Origin: Lonicera japonica
Lineage: Eukaryota; Streptophyta; Magnoliopsida; Dipsacales; Caprifoliaceae
NCBI GenBank assembly: GCA_021464415.1
Contig: CM038469.1
Span: 474,501 to 538,500 of the forward strand
Direction: 5' to 3'
DNA length: 64,000 nt
The notes below the pieces were generated by a model, which ran no database searches, was not told the origin of the DNA, and was given only the letters and a program-made list of their open reading frames with translations. The position numbers and the translations under genes were made by a program. Shown here one piece after another: positions 23,377 to 36,368 of this stretch (position 1 is its first letter; each line of letters starts with the position of its first letter).

Positions 23377-24829
23377 TCATTCGGTGGAGTGAAAGTGAGT
23401 AATGGGGTAGAAGCATATAAAGTGTGGTTGCAAATAGCAACAACCTAAAACAAAGTTATAACAAAATAAAAATAAAACGTAGCCTAAATAGTAATAAATG
23501 AAAATGTCAAAGTTCAATGAAAGCATGAAACCAATTCATAATACCTTTTAAGTTTTAAGCCTAGCTCAAAATTATTTTGTTATGTTTAACATAAAAGTTA
23601 ATAAAATTGTAATGCTTGTTGGCAATTGGGTGAGGGCCAAGAAAATCAATGGAAAAGGAAAAATAAGGACTTGAACGAAGAGTGGAAAAGATACATTAGA
23701 GTATATGAAGTAGAAGAAAGTGATAGAAGGGAACGATAATATCCAACCTAGAAAACGTAAAAGCTCTATTTCCATTTTGAATTAGAACGTAACTAACAAG
23801 CATAAAAAGGATTACTAAGGGGCATCAATATACAACAATCCTGTTATTTTACACAATTATATAATTACATTCTTAAATGTAACTAATGATATAATTAATA
23901 TTGACACTTGCTTGTATTATATATATATATATATATATTTAATAGATAAATAGATAGATAGATAGGGGAAATTAGTAAATTACCCTCTAAGCCTATTAAC
24001 TTGGCAACTGGACTGATCATAAGATGACACGTGGCGTTCCACTTGAAGTGCCACGATAAATACACGCGGCAGTACAAGAAGCCAACTAGACGAATTAATC
24101 TCGTTGACCTTAACCTTGCAGAGCTGAACCCACATACCTTATGCCTATGGAAAAAGTCTGCTCAGTAAATGCCGCAGACCACAGAGCTATCATATACAGA
24201 CTTACTGTCCCATGCAAACAAAGCCAGGAGTCAGTAACAATAACACGGCTGAACAATGCCATTATTGTTAGGTGCACATGGCACCATACTTGCATCAAAT
24301 GCATACCAACTGCATTTAATGTTCAGGATTAAGGGGGAAGCAAGATCATGTGATTAATATATTTGATCAACCACTGCTAATGATGAAAGAGCTGCTGATT
24401 CCCAACTACCACCATGGGCCGAGCTTGTCCTAAGCTTACTATATATAATAAGCATTTACTACTCCACAACAACCAACTTCTCGATCAACTTTGAATACAG
24501 TTGATCAAACTAGAACAAAGCATTAGTCAGGAAAAATATACACTTAGAATATATTTTTCCTTTCCTCAACAAGTCAGCTAAGTGCACTAGAGCTTATTGA
24601 CTTATTTGATGGAAACTTAATTCTAAGATCGTTTGATATTGCGTATAGACAAAACAAATTTCTGTAAAACCCTATAAGCAGACATGGATTTTACCATTAC
24701 AGATCATGTAGAGGATTTGTATAAGTAGATTAGAGTTTGATATAATCAAATTACAATAATATTAGATTTGTCAAAATCCCACTAGATTGTGGAAATTGAT
24801 AGTTTTCTCCACTGAAATGATTTCTGATC
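23377..24829. other. Intergenic, no gene seen
   Basis: It contains TA and GATA microsatellites (about 23915-23966) and an ACACGTGGC G-box-like site at 24029. There is a TATATATAATA stretch at about 24440 with no coding region downstream. Nothing else can be supported. Confidence 0.5.
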
Positions 24830-25317
24830 GTCCTGATTTTCTCCATTTAATTATATAACTTTGCATTCCAAATGACATATCCAAAAATTAGTTTGATCCA
24901 ACAGTGTGATCAAAAGTTACGATTGGACTATTGAAAACCTCAAGATCTTCTATGTACTCATTCCGTCGTTGAATCTTGTACTGAGTGTATGTTACGGTTT
25001 TACGAAGATTGATCTCTTCTCTCCATGGTACAAACTCTAATTCGTGAGTACTATAGTAACCATGAGAAGAGCTAAAGCCACATATATTAGATGCATGATA
25101 AGGACCCTAGGGAGAAATAAGGATTTGGGCTTTTTATGGAAAGGTGGAATATTCCTAATTCAACTATGAATTAATTTCTTCTATAAATTATAATTCATAC
25201 CATTAAAGAATTATCATTGGTCCATGCTCAACCAAGATTCCTAAAGTCTTCAAAAATTTCACTTAATCGAGATTAATATGTGTCTAATTTATACCAATTA
25301 CATTACGTGGTATTACA
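24830..25317 (-). repeat. Gypsy 3' LTR fragment, minus strand
   Basis: On the minus strand a purine tract (TTAGTGGGGGGAGAT, 25318-25332) is followed by the LTR start TGTAATACCACG at 25317. It belongs to the polyprotein tail to its right. The far LTR boundary could not be located; the given left coordinate is only where LTR-like text fades. Confidence 0.5.
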
Positions 25318-25329
25318 ATCTCCCCCCAC

Positions 25330-25926
25330 TAATAAAAATTTCGTCCTCGAAATTTAAATATCGTACATTAAGTGAATAAGTCAGAATATTTATGGCAGGT
25401 CTCGGTTTCCATTTCCCATGTTGCCTCTTCGGCTCCGTGGTGTAACTACAAAACTTTGACTAGCGGTTTGACTTTATTCCTGAAATTCAGTCTCGGCGGT
25501 CTAGGATTTAAATCGATCGGGTTTCATATGTCCCATCATCAAGGATTTCCAAATCTTCTCATTGAACAATATGGGACGGATCGTAAATTACCGTCGAAGC
25601 ATCGACACATGAAAAATATTATGAATAAGTGACATTTGCGGAGGCAAAGTTAAACGATACAAAACATTTTCAACACGCTTTAAGATTTCAAACGGCTAAA
25701 TATATCGAAGAGCTAATTTCCTTTACTACCAGAACGTGTGATACCAAAACGAGGTTTGATTTTCAAAAATACATGACTACCAATTTCAAACTCCAAAGGA
25801 TGACGACACTTATCGGCATAACTCTTCTGCCGACTCTGAGCAGTAAGGAGATGTCGGATAATCTTAACTTTCTTAGTGGTTTGTTCTACCAATTTCGGGC
25901 CCAACAATGTTCTCTCCTTAACTTCA
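25330..25926 (-). pseudogene. Ty3/gypsy polyprotein C-terminal remnant
   Basis: Minus-strand frames encode the integrase C-terminal end of a chromovirus-like gypsy element: a 64-codon open piece (25907-25713, with SRQKSYADKCRHPLEFEIGS and HVFLKIKPRFG), then, after a frameshift, text of the kind ...LKRVGNVLYRLTLPP...HNIFHVSMLRRY. A purine tract and LTR start follow. Everything upstream (gag to RNase H) is missing. An inactive fragment. Confidence 0.8.
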
Positions 25927-25973
25927 TACCAATAAATCAGAGATGTTGAGCATGTACAAAATTGTAAAACTTC

Positions 25974-28900
25974 ATAAGTTTAGTGTGGACTAAATGTAAA
26001 ATTATAAAAGTTCAGGGTTAAAATAATAAAGTTATGAAACTTCAAGGTTAAATGTCGTAATTAAGCAAAAGTTAGATTTTTGTTTTAATTGGCCACCGCC
26101 TCAGCCATTTTCTTCATCCTTTAATCTTCATTTTCTTCCCTTGTCGGTTTGTTATCGAAAGAAACAGAGATAAAATAAAAATTGGTACGAAAGATTACTC
26201 CTTATAAATTGGTCATCCAAATTCTGCCGAATCGAGTTGAGCCTTAAGGGAAAGTGTTCTATACGTCGAGGGCTACGCAGCGATATAAGAATTTTATAGT
26301 TGTGCTGGTTAGGGTTCGGGTATCAACTCAAATTTTATTCTTTGGGGATAAATATTTTGAGGTAGGGGTTTAATTATTTTTAAAACCCAATAATATGATT
26401 TTATTCTATATAAATCATCATATTTTAATTGTCTTTGTTTTAAGAATTATTACATGATGATGATGATGATGTTTTATGATTTATAAATCCATGAACACGT
26501 GATTTGAAGCAAGATATGCTATTATACTTGATATATATGTGTTATTTGATATACATAAGATATCCCTTGGATGTATAAATGTTGTGTATTGATGAAATTG
26601 ATTAATTGATGAATTATATACATTAATGGACATGTATAGAGATTTGTTATAGTTATATGGTATAAGTTGTTTCAAATGTTTATTTGTTAGAATGTTATGC
26701 ATATTGTGCATCGTTATTGTGTCAACCGAATTGTTGGAGATCTTTCGGCAAGCTTCGACTATTCTTATAGCCTATCTTATGGGCATATATCTTGTATCTA
26801 TGGTGCTGAAAGATTTTTATATTTGTTGTATTATTCTGGGACGTGATATGGTCCCGTGATGGATCTAATTATGATTTTTATTGTGGCCCTTTGATGATGA
26901 AGGGAATATGTATTGACTAGTACTTGTCGGTGTGAAAATAAGTAGGGCTCGATCCCCTTGGGTTGAAAATCTCTAAACCCTTGGGGGACAGCAATGAAGT
27001 CAACTGTCTAGAGCCAGTGATAAGTAGCCTGGTAATCTAGACATCGGCAAAGCACTTGTGATTATGTGATATAATATGGATGAACATATGGTTCAATTAT
27101 ATTATGATATGATGATGATGATGATTTTTAGTTATGGGCCGGATGATGTTATATCGTGATTATGCTCGATTTATTCTCTAAGACGGTCAGGCTCGTTCTT
27201 ATTCTTATAATTATAGTTCGACTCAACTTTGGTATCTCTTGGGGGCGGTCAAGCCCATTGTAATTATTATTATTATTATTATTATTATTCGGTTTGGTTT
27301 CGGTATTCTGTTGGTGTAATGGTTGACACAAAGGAGGTAACCTGCATATGCACATGCATGCATTATTTTATCGGTTGAGCCACGATTTATGATTAAACAG
27401 TTAATTACATTTTGTACATAATATTGCCTGTTATATCCCCTACTAAACTGTGAGCTCACCCCGTTTTATGTAAATAAATCTAGGTATCCAAGAGATAGAT
27501 AAGACTAAAGAAGCGACTTGAGTCGAGAATGAAGTAAAGGACCTCTAATACTGACTCATTTTTGTTATACATATGTGTATATGGCAAAACCGGCTTGCCT
27601 GAGTTGTTCACTTTGTAATACATGTTGACATGGTTTGTATGTTTCTCAGATTACATCTATGTGTATAAATGTATATTACACTCATGTTTTATATTATCAC
27701 CCACAGCATGTGTAACACCCTGTGTCATAATTGTGGGATAAATGAGACTAAGTGTCGGGATCATGTGTTAGACTGTGATTTGACCAATCCAAGTATGTTG
27801 ATTAGTGTGTAACTAGTATATGACACGTGTTGGAAACCTATTGGTTGGGCCAAGTAAATTAATATATGGTTGAGTTGACTAATATATGGTCGAGTTGACC
27901 ATAGAAAATGATGTAGTAGACCTTAATTTGTTTTGTGTTAATTTTGGGTTAACTAGTAATTATGTGGTTAATGACATATTTGTTTTATTTGTTAATTATT
28001 AGTAAAGCATGCTAGAGGCTTAATTGTAAGTTTTACTTGATATATATATATATATACTTATTTTGTATTTGAGTTGTATATAAGATATGCAAATTAGTTG
28101 TGATGGCTATTTAATGCGTAGCCGAAATGACACATGAAAACCTTGGAAAATATATTTGAAAGTGTTCAAATATTTTTGGTACTAATTTTGAGAGTTGAGG
28201 TTTGATGGAGGATTGGTTTTAAAGTGGTTTGGAGATATTATAATTTATTTTAGTTGAAGATGGACTAAAATGTAAAGTTATAAAAGTTCAGGGCTAAAAA
28301 AATAAAGTTGTGAAAATATGGGATAAATAGCTGTAATTAATCCAAACCTTGTCATTTATCACCAACCGACTTAGCTTGATTTTTAATCCAAGTTTCTCCA
28401 TTTCTTCTGGCCGAGAACTCTTTCCTTATTTCTTTTTTAAAACCCACATGAACCTTTATTTAATTTAGTTTAATTAAAGCACCAATGCTCAATATTTGTC
28501 CAAGGTTTCTACACGAAAGTTGTTCTACGAATCAAGGGCTTCAATTTGGACCGAATATTATTTGGTAATATTATCTTTATGGACCAACTTGGCTTCTATC
28601 TCTTATGTGCTCCACAAAAATTAAGGTAATGATTATTAGTTTAAAGTTTTTGGATGAAACTTCAAGAGTTTGCAATATTATTTTTGTTAAAAGTTATATA
28701 TTTAAGATATATTGTTGATAAATTGAATTTATTGTATCAATTGTGATTCAAATATTATGGTAATTTAAAGTTAAGCTTATAATGGTGTGTTCTTTATTAA
28801 TAGGAAGTTATGTGTGATTTCCCATTATTTATAGAAATTACTAATTTGGTAATTTTGAGTTAAAAACATGTTTTTAATATAAAAATAATGGAAATCACAT

Positions 28901-29045
28901 ATTTGAGAGATTTGCAATGGAACACATCATAGTATGGGCAAGGATATTGTATTCATGAAATTTCATAGTTTTTAGAAGAAATAGTGTTTTACGAATTGTA
29001 AAGCCATGAGCATGTTATTTGAAGCAAGATATGCCCTTATATTTG

Positions 29046-29081
<36 letters not shown>

Positions 29082-30754
29082 TATTTGATATACATAACAT
29101 GTCCATTAGATGTATAGATATTGTTTATTGATGAAATTGATTAATTGATTAATTATATACATCAAGGGACATGTATAGAGATTTGTTGTAGTTATATGGT
29201 ATAAGTTGTTTTCGATGTTCATTTGTTAGCATGTTATGCATATTGTGTATTGTTATTGTGTTAACCGGATTCTTAGAGATCTTTCAGCAAGCTCGAACTA
29301 TTCTTATGACCTATTTTGTGGGCATATATCTTGTATCTGTGGTGTCGAAAGATTTTTATGTATGTTGTATCATTCTGGGACGTGATATGATCCTGTGATG
29401 GATCTAATTATGATTTTTATTGTGGCCCTTCGATGATTAAAGGAATATATATTGATTAGTGCTTGCCGGTGTGAAAATAAGGAAGTCTCAGTGCCCTTGG
29501 GTTGAAAATCCCTAAACCCTCGGGGAGTAACAATGAAGTCGGTTATCTAGAACCAGCAGTGAGTAGCCCAAAAATCTAGACCTCGACAAGGCACTTGTGA
29601 TTTTGTTTATATGATATTGATGGACGCGTGGTCCAAATTCTATTATGATGTGATGATGTTCTTTCTTAGACCGAAATATATTCTATCGTTATCATGTTCG
29701 GATGATTCTGTAGAGCGGTCAAGCCCATTCTTATTATTATGATTCGGTTCGGTTTTGGTATTCTCTCGGTGCAATGGTTGATACATTGAAAATAACTTGC
29801 ATATGCACGTACATGCATTGTCTTATCGATTTATGGTTAAATCGATAATTATGTTTTGAACATAATACCTCCTACTATATCCCCCCTACTGAGCTGCGAG
29901 CTCACCCCATTTTGAAATATATATATATGTAAGTACCAAGGCTTATGTAATGAGTACGGAGAAGTCGGGTTTGAGTTGGGTTCACAGTATAGTTCTCTGA
30001 TATCACCTACTTGTGTCGGTTATGTATTGGTATTGTAATGGGATATGTTACGGCATATCTGGTTGATGAATACCTTTATTTTATACTCTCGTTGTACTGT
30101 ATATCTAATTGTATATGTGAAGTATCTATTATTTGATACGGGTAAATATACTAATGATGACATGTGACACGTGATGATGTGTTGAGTTGATATGATAAAG
30201 AGTATGTACTTAGAGGACATAATTATCATGATGTAGATATTTCAGTTATATGTTATATGTAACGAGCTGTTTTCTCTGATGAATTATGAAGCATGTTCAT
30301 TAGATGAACTATTATTCTTACACAAGAGGCATGTTTAAACTCTTATTTATGTTTAGTAGGAAAAGTCATAGCATGGTTATATATGGATTATGTTGTGATA
30401 ATTGAATTGGTATTTTGCTGGCACGTTAAAAGTGTGATTGCCACATTTATCGTTTTTACTCTCAACACGTTAGCTTGCTATTTTATTTATATTTATTATC
30501 TCTTTAACCTATTTTAGCTAATCTAAAATGGGTTTGTGACTCCCTTGGGTCCTAATGGCGTTGTTAGTGCACTAATTGGGACCGGGGTGTTACATCATGA
30601 GTATCAGGGTTGTTTATTCCATGCTATGCGATTTTCTTGGATTTATTGTTTCACTATTTATTTTAGACATACTTTAGCTCATCTAAAGTGGGTTAGTAAC
30701 GCTCTAGATCTTAATTCCAAGTGTTATCCTACTAATTAAGGCGGGGGTGTTACA
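25974..30754 (+). repeat. Gypsy LTR copy A, split by copy B
   Basis: 25974-27710 aligns with about 28254-29990 of copy B (for example GATTTGAAGCAAGATATGC at 26500 and its match near 29018), and the tail 30595-30754 aligns with the end of copy B, finishing GGCGGGGGTGTTACA. Copy A is therefore one LTR interrupted by a relative. Its first 540 bp are missing at the junction with the gypsy pol remnant. It includes GAT and ATT microsatellites (26455, 27258). Confidence 0.8.
27711..30594 (+). mobile_element. Gypsy solo LTR copy B (2884 bp) nested in copy A
   Basis: It starts TGTAACACCC and ends GGGGTGTTACA. The flanks GCATG (27706-27710) and TCATG (30595-30599) look like a 5-bp duplication with one change. 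There is no primer site or coding sequence. A 21-bp tandem repeat (TTAATATATGGTTGAGTTGAC) lies near 27860 and a TA/TG microsatellite at 29049. The solo form implies LTR-LTR recombination after insertion. Long LTRs with TGTAACACCC ends suit Tekay/Del-type chromoviruses (inference). Confidence 0.8.
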
Positions 30755-33700
30755 TAATTGCATTCTTGTCCTCATCTCAAAATTATATTTCAAACTCATT
30801 ATTTTCCTCACATTAAGATTACAAATAACCATAAATTAAATTAAATTACTGACAATTATATTTAAATAACTTTTGATCCTTAAGCGAACCACTTAACATA
30901 TTTGAAATGCTGGATTAGCATGATCCACCTGCAAAATTTGACATAATCAAAACTTATAAACTTCTCAAAGGATTATCATCAATCCCTACACCGGGATGTG
31001 AATTCCATCAATAATTAATCATAAATATAGTGCCGGTATCCAATTCGTTGAGATTATTGATTCATAAATGAATATCATTCTTTATGAGTTAAAACAACAA
31101 ATACTACATATAAATATCTATTAATCATTTCAAGATTTAGAATATAAGCAATCATAATAACCATGTGATTTTAGATTGTTTTATATATAATTAGTATAAA
31201 AACAATTAACCTATACTGGTCATGTTCAATACACACAAAGTGTAATAGCACGACGAGTTGAAATTATACTGTTTCCTATAATCAAGATAAACTACTAAAA
31301 CTTATACTACAATCCTACCGATGGGTGTCTAGTTCTATCAAATACTGTGAATCAATAAACTTATATTCCATAAGAATTGATGATATGATTCTTAGTGTAT
31401 AAGCTAAACTTTACACACCAAACCATCTACTATATGAAAAAAAGGCACATGCACAATATTTAAATAAATAATATAATATAACCGTTGCTCATAAAGATTC
31501 GTATTAAAATAGCAAAAATGAATTTATATAATATAATCAAACCAAGAAAAACATGATTTTTGGTATATCAATCTAGCACTATTAGGCATTAGACATATGG
31601 GTTTTGAGAAATACTTTGAATACAAATTGTAATAGTTAGGCTAGCTTAGAGTTACTAAATACTTGTAACTAGAGTTCTACTATTTTATGCTATGCTTTAT
31701 AAAGATTCTCTGAACCTAGAGCTCATTCACAGACGTAGAGTAGGTCACATACATCACAAAGGGTTAGACCTCATCTGTAACGCTATTGTCTATGTTATTT
31801 CATTTCAAGCCACCTTAAACCATTGCTGAAATGTCACATACGCTATCATCTCACCACTCAATACATATTATTAAATTAATTAACATTAACTGATTGGTTA
31901 ATCATCTGTTTTAGATTGACACCAACAATTTTTTTTATCTTGTATCAGAATGCAAAAATATAAACATTTAAGAGGGTAACTTATATTAAACCCCCTTGGT
32001 TATTTGAGTTTTTCGGTTGGCCCTTTAACTTTTTTATTCAATATTATACCCTCTCAACTATTGACTGAAAAAATGTAATGATTCTGTTGACGGAAAGTGT
32101 GGAAAAACAACAAGGCCTTTGGAGACAGGAGGCCAAGATCGATACTTTTTAGAGCTAAGGATAGGATTGAAATTGGGATTGGATCGGAAATGTTTGAAAT
32201 TGGGATTGGATAGGATTGAAAGAGGGTAACATAATATTGAAATTATTTTTCATAGTTCACAATATAACTCGGCAATTTGGTCACTATACCTAATAGAATA
32301 AAACTTCCTATTTCGAGGTGAAATGCATAGGAAAAAGAAAAAATTGTGGTCGGGAAGGTTATAGTAGCCAAAGCCATTGCCCCCTAGCGAGGAAATAAGA
32401 CTAAGCGGAACAAAAAGAGTTTTTCAAGTGATGGGAAATCAAAACTGTTTGGCCTACCCCCAACATATTTGATACCATCTCCTACAAAGAAATTCATAAT
32501 ACCAACTCTATCCATAAGTCTAAAGATTACTCGTCTATCAAAAAAATGATTTAAATAACTTTTTCATCATGTGCAGGGCATATACTTAATTTTTGTTAAA
32601 TTTTTAACATCACATAATGGTATTAATAATAAACACGTTATAGATAAGGGCGTAAATTTTCTGCCAAAATCCATCATTGCCACAAACAATCTAAATTCTA
32701 TGAAGTTGCGTTCCTTAGACAAAATTTATAAATCACGGGAATTTACAAATCAAAGGATTTTGAAATTTGTGATATTAGAGTCTCATGATTTTCGATTTGT
32801 TCGGTTATTTAGGGTTTCATATTTTTTAATTTGTTGCTTAAATACCAAAAGCAGTTGAAGTCAAGTTTATATTAATTTGTTTCATATTTTTTGATTTGGA
32901 GATAATATACTTTTGACAGGTGGAATCGGAGGATATAAAAAAAAAATATAGCATTATTCAAGTATGCAGGATTCTTCAAATCACATGAATTTTATGGGAT
33001 TCTAAAATATCCACAATTTGCAAGATTTTAGAATCTCATAGAATGGGAAAAAAAATCACCGGAATGTTCAAATCTCACCCCTAAAATCATGCGAAAAGAG
33101 CACACCACAGGGAATTTTCATAATAAGTCCATGTCGACAATTTGGCCTAGCGAACGTTAATAGCTGCGTCCATCTTCATCGGATTACCCAAAATTCTACC
33201 AATTGAAGATGAACTTTGCTTTGAGAAAAGGTGTTTAGGAAGAAAGGGAAAATTCACCCAAACTGGGGCAATAAAAGTTTAAAATTTGGAGGCCACTAAA
33301 ACATTCTCATATGAAATCTCCTTATAATAAGCCATTGTTCTCTTGGCTAGATTCTATGATAATCATCTTCACAATTAAATCTAATCAATATGTCCTTGTC
33401 ATCTAAGAGGCCAACTGTGAAAGCAGATTTCAATCCGAATGTATCAAAAACAGATCAAACTTCAGTTAAAGATGGAATTCATGTGAGAACTTCAGTATTT
33501 TCTTTGGCAAAGAAAATTGCAGGTTCACCACGATGAAAATCTGATTGCATAGGAATTTAACATTATTATTATGACCAAGTTGTGTTAGCACACAATACAA
33601 TCTTATATCATTTAGACAAGACGTAAATGGAAAGAATGTCATTAACTACTAATAAACACAGAAGAATTACATGAAGACAAATGCAGCGCGCCAAGTTCTA

Positions 33701-34160
33701 AAAACTGCCTTGCATGGATAGATAGATAGACAGGAATAGGATACACTCCATAATCAAGAGATGGGGCTAGCCAAGAAAGGATTACAAAATTAGAATCACT
33801 TTGTTCATTGACAACAAAAAAGAAAAAAATGGGAGAGATAAGTTACTAACTATACCATATATCAAGACAAGAACAAACAAAAAATACAGCAATGTGGCTC
33901 CGCTGAGTGAGCTCCATCTTAAGTAAAGTAGCTAATTAAAAGCAAAAGAGGAAAAAAAGCATGCAGGGCAGCATGAGGTGTGGCTTCATGACAGTAGTCC
34001 CTTGCTCTAAGGAAGTTTGCCATGGTGTGTGAGTGAAGACTTTCTCAAATACCTTCACCAACTTTTTTTTTTCTTTTTTGTATTTTGATTTTTAAAACGC
34101 TCATATAAACAGATCATGAACGCATTGGTTGTGGTAGTTAGGACGACATGGTATGTTTAC
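30755..34160. other. AT-rich sequence downstream of EXO70
   Basis: No supported gene or complete element. The repeated words TTGAAATTGGGATTGGAT (32168-32215) and AGAGGGTAAC (31973, 32222) mark an unassigned repeat. The part nearest 34160 would hold the EXO70 3' UTR, but I found no clear polyadenylation signal. Confidence 0.5.
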
Positions 34161-36368
34161 TTACTTGCGGTTTCCTCTTCCCATGGGGGTGGAATTACCG
34201 TCAAACAGCTCATCAATATGTGTCTCTATGTCTTCAGGCTGGTACTTTATGTACTTCTCCACCTGCCTTCCAGGAGTGAATACCTGGCTGAACCTTGCCA
34301 CGAAAGACCTGTATGCTGGAATCACCACTGCCGATATGGAAACCCTGAGCTCTGATTGTAGCTGCTCATCGCTAACTATCCAGGTGCTCTGGGTCCTGTG
34401 GATCTCATCAAACATGGCGTTGAAGCTCTTGAACCTCTCCTTCAGTACAGGCTTCACCACCTTCCCGTGCACCACCAATCCCTCCGCCTGCAATGACTGC
34501 AGCAGCTTCATCCACGTCTCCCTCTGGTAATTCTTGTGGTACTGCCTCAGATCCGATGACCTCTTCCTGTACCATGGATCCCCCATCAAGCTGTTTATCT
34601 CTGCTGCTCCCTTTATCTTCTGCAGTATGTACCTCCCGTTGTTCATCATGAATATCAAGCTCAACGACGTGTCTTTGTAAAGCTTTGACTTTGCCTCCAG
34701 ATTCGCATCCAACAGATCCATCACTTTCCTCAACTGCACCTCGAATGATGATTGTCCTCCGGGCTTCTCATTCTGGCCTTGTCCAGCTGCGAAGTCGTAG
34801 TCCGTTATGGTGGCTGAATCAGCACGCTCAATCTTCTGGTGTTCCCTGAAGACTTGTTCCAGGGTGTCCTTGTACTCGCAGGCATACTTTAGGTAATTGA
34901 GGGTGTAACGTGTCAGGGGGTGCACTGCTCCTCCCGGGACGGGGGTCTTCCCAGAGTCAGCCTTGACAGAGTTCTCCAGCTCACCGAAGATGCAAACCAT
35001 TGCGTCTCCAAGCCGGCCCCGAGTCAACGTTGCTTCCGCCTTGAGCTCATCCACACCTCCAGCCGGGAACAAACTCTCCATGCTTGGGATCAGATCTCGT
35101 AAGGTCTCGTATATGTCAAGAAACTTGAAGAGCTTCTCTGCAGAACGCTTGGTCATCGTGACAGCCTCGCTAAAATTGAGAAGTTGAATCATCACGCCCC
35201 GGAACAGGCTACCAAAGAGGCTCTCACTGACCGAGTTGTAGTCTGAAAAAACAGCCTCCATGAGCTTACGCTCGGCCGGAAATATAACGTTGACAAATTC
35301 CTTGAATGTTTTGATCCACGCCACAATCTCTCTCTCCAACGGCTCCCACTGCATCTTCTGCATATCATCGATGCAAAATTTCTCAAATCCTAGTTTGTGC
35401 AAGTTATGGTCCAGTGCATTCCTTCGTCCAATGAAATAGGCCTGACATATCTCCGCCTCATGTCCTCCTGACAGGATTGCCTTGGCTAATCTATTCATAC
35501 TTGACACGAGCTCCTCTGAGTATCCCATCAATCTGTTTTCGTCTGTAGGTTCAGATGGAAGGCCGGCACTTTGGCCGGTATCTTCATTAGAGCTCTTTGT
35601 TTTGGAGTCGTTATTATTGCTATTATTGTTGCTGCTACTATCCGGATCTGGAGCAGTGCTATGATGATCTTCAACAATGGACCTGAATTCGTCCTCTAGG
35701 TATGACATTGCTCGTTGAAGAATAGCTCCAATGTGATTGATGGACGACACATATGTCGATTGAGAAGTGAACTTACATATGGATGTTGATAGCTTGGAGA
35801 CTCGATCCACGATCTCAAGAAACGAAGACGTGTCCTCCTCATTTAGCTGACTCCATTTCACTGGGCTTTCACCTGAATCATAATTTGTGATCCTTGCTTC
35901 AACTAGGAATGCAAACTGTTTCACGAATTCTGGAATTTCCAGGGGTTCAGATTCATCATTGCCTGCAGTTTCGAGGCTCAGTAGATCAGAGAGAAATTTA
36001 TCAATCTCTTCGGAGACTTTGCTGAGGTCAGGAGGAGGCGGAGTTTCTTCTGGGACATCTGCATCAGTCGGATCTCCCTCTTTGTTCTCCAACTCAGAGT
36101 TATTATTGTTATCTGCTGCATCGCCATCCACTTTACCGTCCTCCTCATGGACGTCATTGTTATCTTTCGTCTCTATTTCGCCTTTGTCTACATTATTAGT
36201 TTCATATTTTTCTTCTGCTGCTGCTGCTGTGGCAGCAGTAGTAGATTCATCTTTGTTCTTCGTTTCTTCTTGGGACTCATCCTTGTCATCTGTTGTCTTT
36301 GGCGATTGTGGCTTGTCTGTGGTACTGTCATGGCTTTGGTCCTGGGCTTTCTCTTTGTCTTTCTCCAT
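34161..36368 (-). CDS. Exocyst subunit EXO70 family protein, EXO70C-like, 735 aa
   Basis: Intronless gene for an EXO70 subunit of the exocyst, the complex that tethers secretory vesicles to the plasma membrane. Residues 1-112 are an unusual low-complexity acidic/polar tail, followed by PPPP and a helical N-terminal part (SKVSEEIDKFLSDLL). A poly-Asn linker (246-253) precedes the Exo70 domain (about 300-722), which shows GGAVHPLTRYTLNYLKYAC (479-497), MNNGRYILQKIKG (575-587), DLRQYHKNYQRETW (606-619), IPAYRSF (683-689) and KYIKYQPEDIETHIDELF (705-722). Length and C-terminus suit plant EXO70s. The clade call (EXO70C, known in Arabidopsis for pollen-tube and root-hair growth) is from memory of family patterns. 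The start is the first ATG of the open frame. It is the only intact host gene here. Expression and phosphoinositide binding are not shown by the sequence. Confidence 0.92.
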   Translation of the reverse strand: MEKDKEKAQDQSHDSTTDKPQSPKTTDDKDESQEETKNKDESTTAATAAAAEEKYETNNVDKGEIETKDNNDVHEEDGKVDGDAADNNNNSELENKEGDPTDADVPEETPPPPDLSKVSEEIDKFLSDLLSLETAGNDESEPLEIPEFVKQFAFLVEARITNYDSGESPVKWSQLNEEDTSSFLEIVDRVSKLSTSICKFTSQSTYVSSINHIGAILQRAMSYLEDEFRSIVEDHHSTAPDPDSSSNNNSNNNDSKTKSSNEDTGQSAGLPSEPTDENRLMGYSEELVSSMNRLAKAILSGGHEAEICQAYFIGRRNALDHNLHKLGFEKFCIDDMQKMQWEPLEREIVAWIKTFKEFVNVIFPAERKLMEAVFSDYNSVSESLFGSLFRGVMIQLLNFSEAVTMTKRSAEKLFKFLDIYETLRDLIPSMESLFPAGGVDELKAEATLTRGRLGDAMVCIFGELENSVKADSGKTPVPGGAVHPLTRYTLNYLKYACEYKDTLEQVFREHQKIERADSATITDYDFAAGQGQNEKPGGQSSFEVQLRKVMDLLDANLEAKSKLYKDTSLSLIFMMNNGRYILQKIKGAAEINSLMGDPWYRKRSSDLRQYHKNYQRETWMKLLQSLQAEGLVVHGKVVKPVLKERFKSFNAMFDEIHRTQSTWIVSDEQLQSELRVSISAVVIPAYRSFVARFSQVFTPGRQVEKYIKYQPEDIETHIDELFDGNSTPMGRGNRK

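Noticed and set aside
24110..24332. Overlapping 63-64 codon ORFs on both strands near a TATA-like stretch
   Set aside because: No recognisable protein, no splice pattern and no repeat support; left as intergenic.
27149..27459. Minus-strand ORFs with Asn or Ile runs
   Set aside because: They arise from the ATT microsatellite in LTR copy A.
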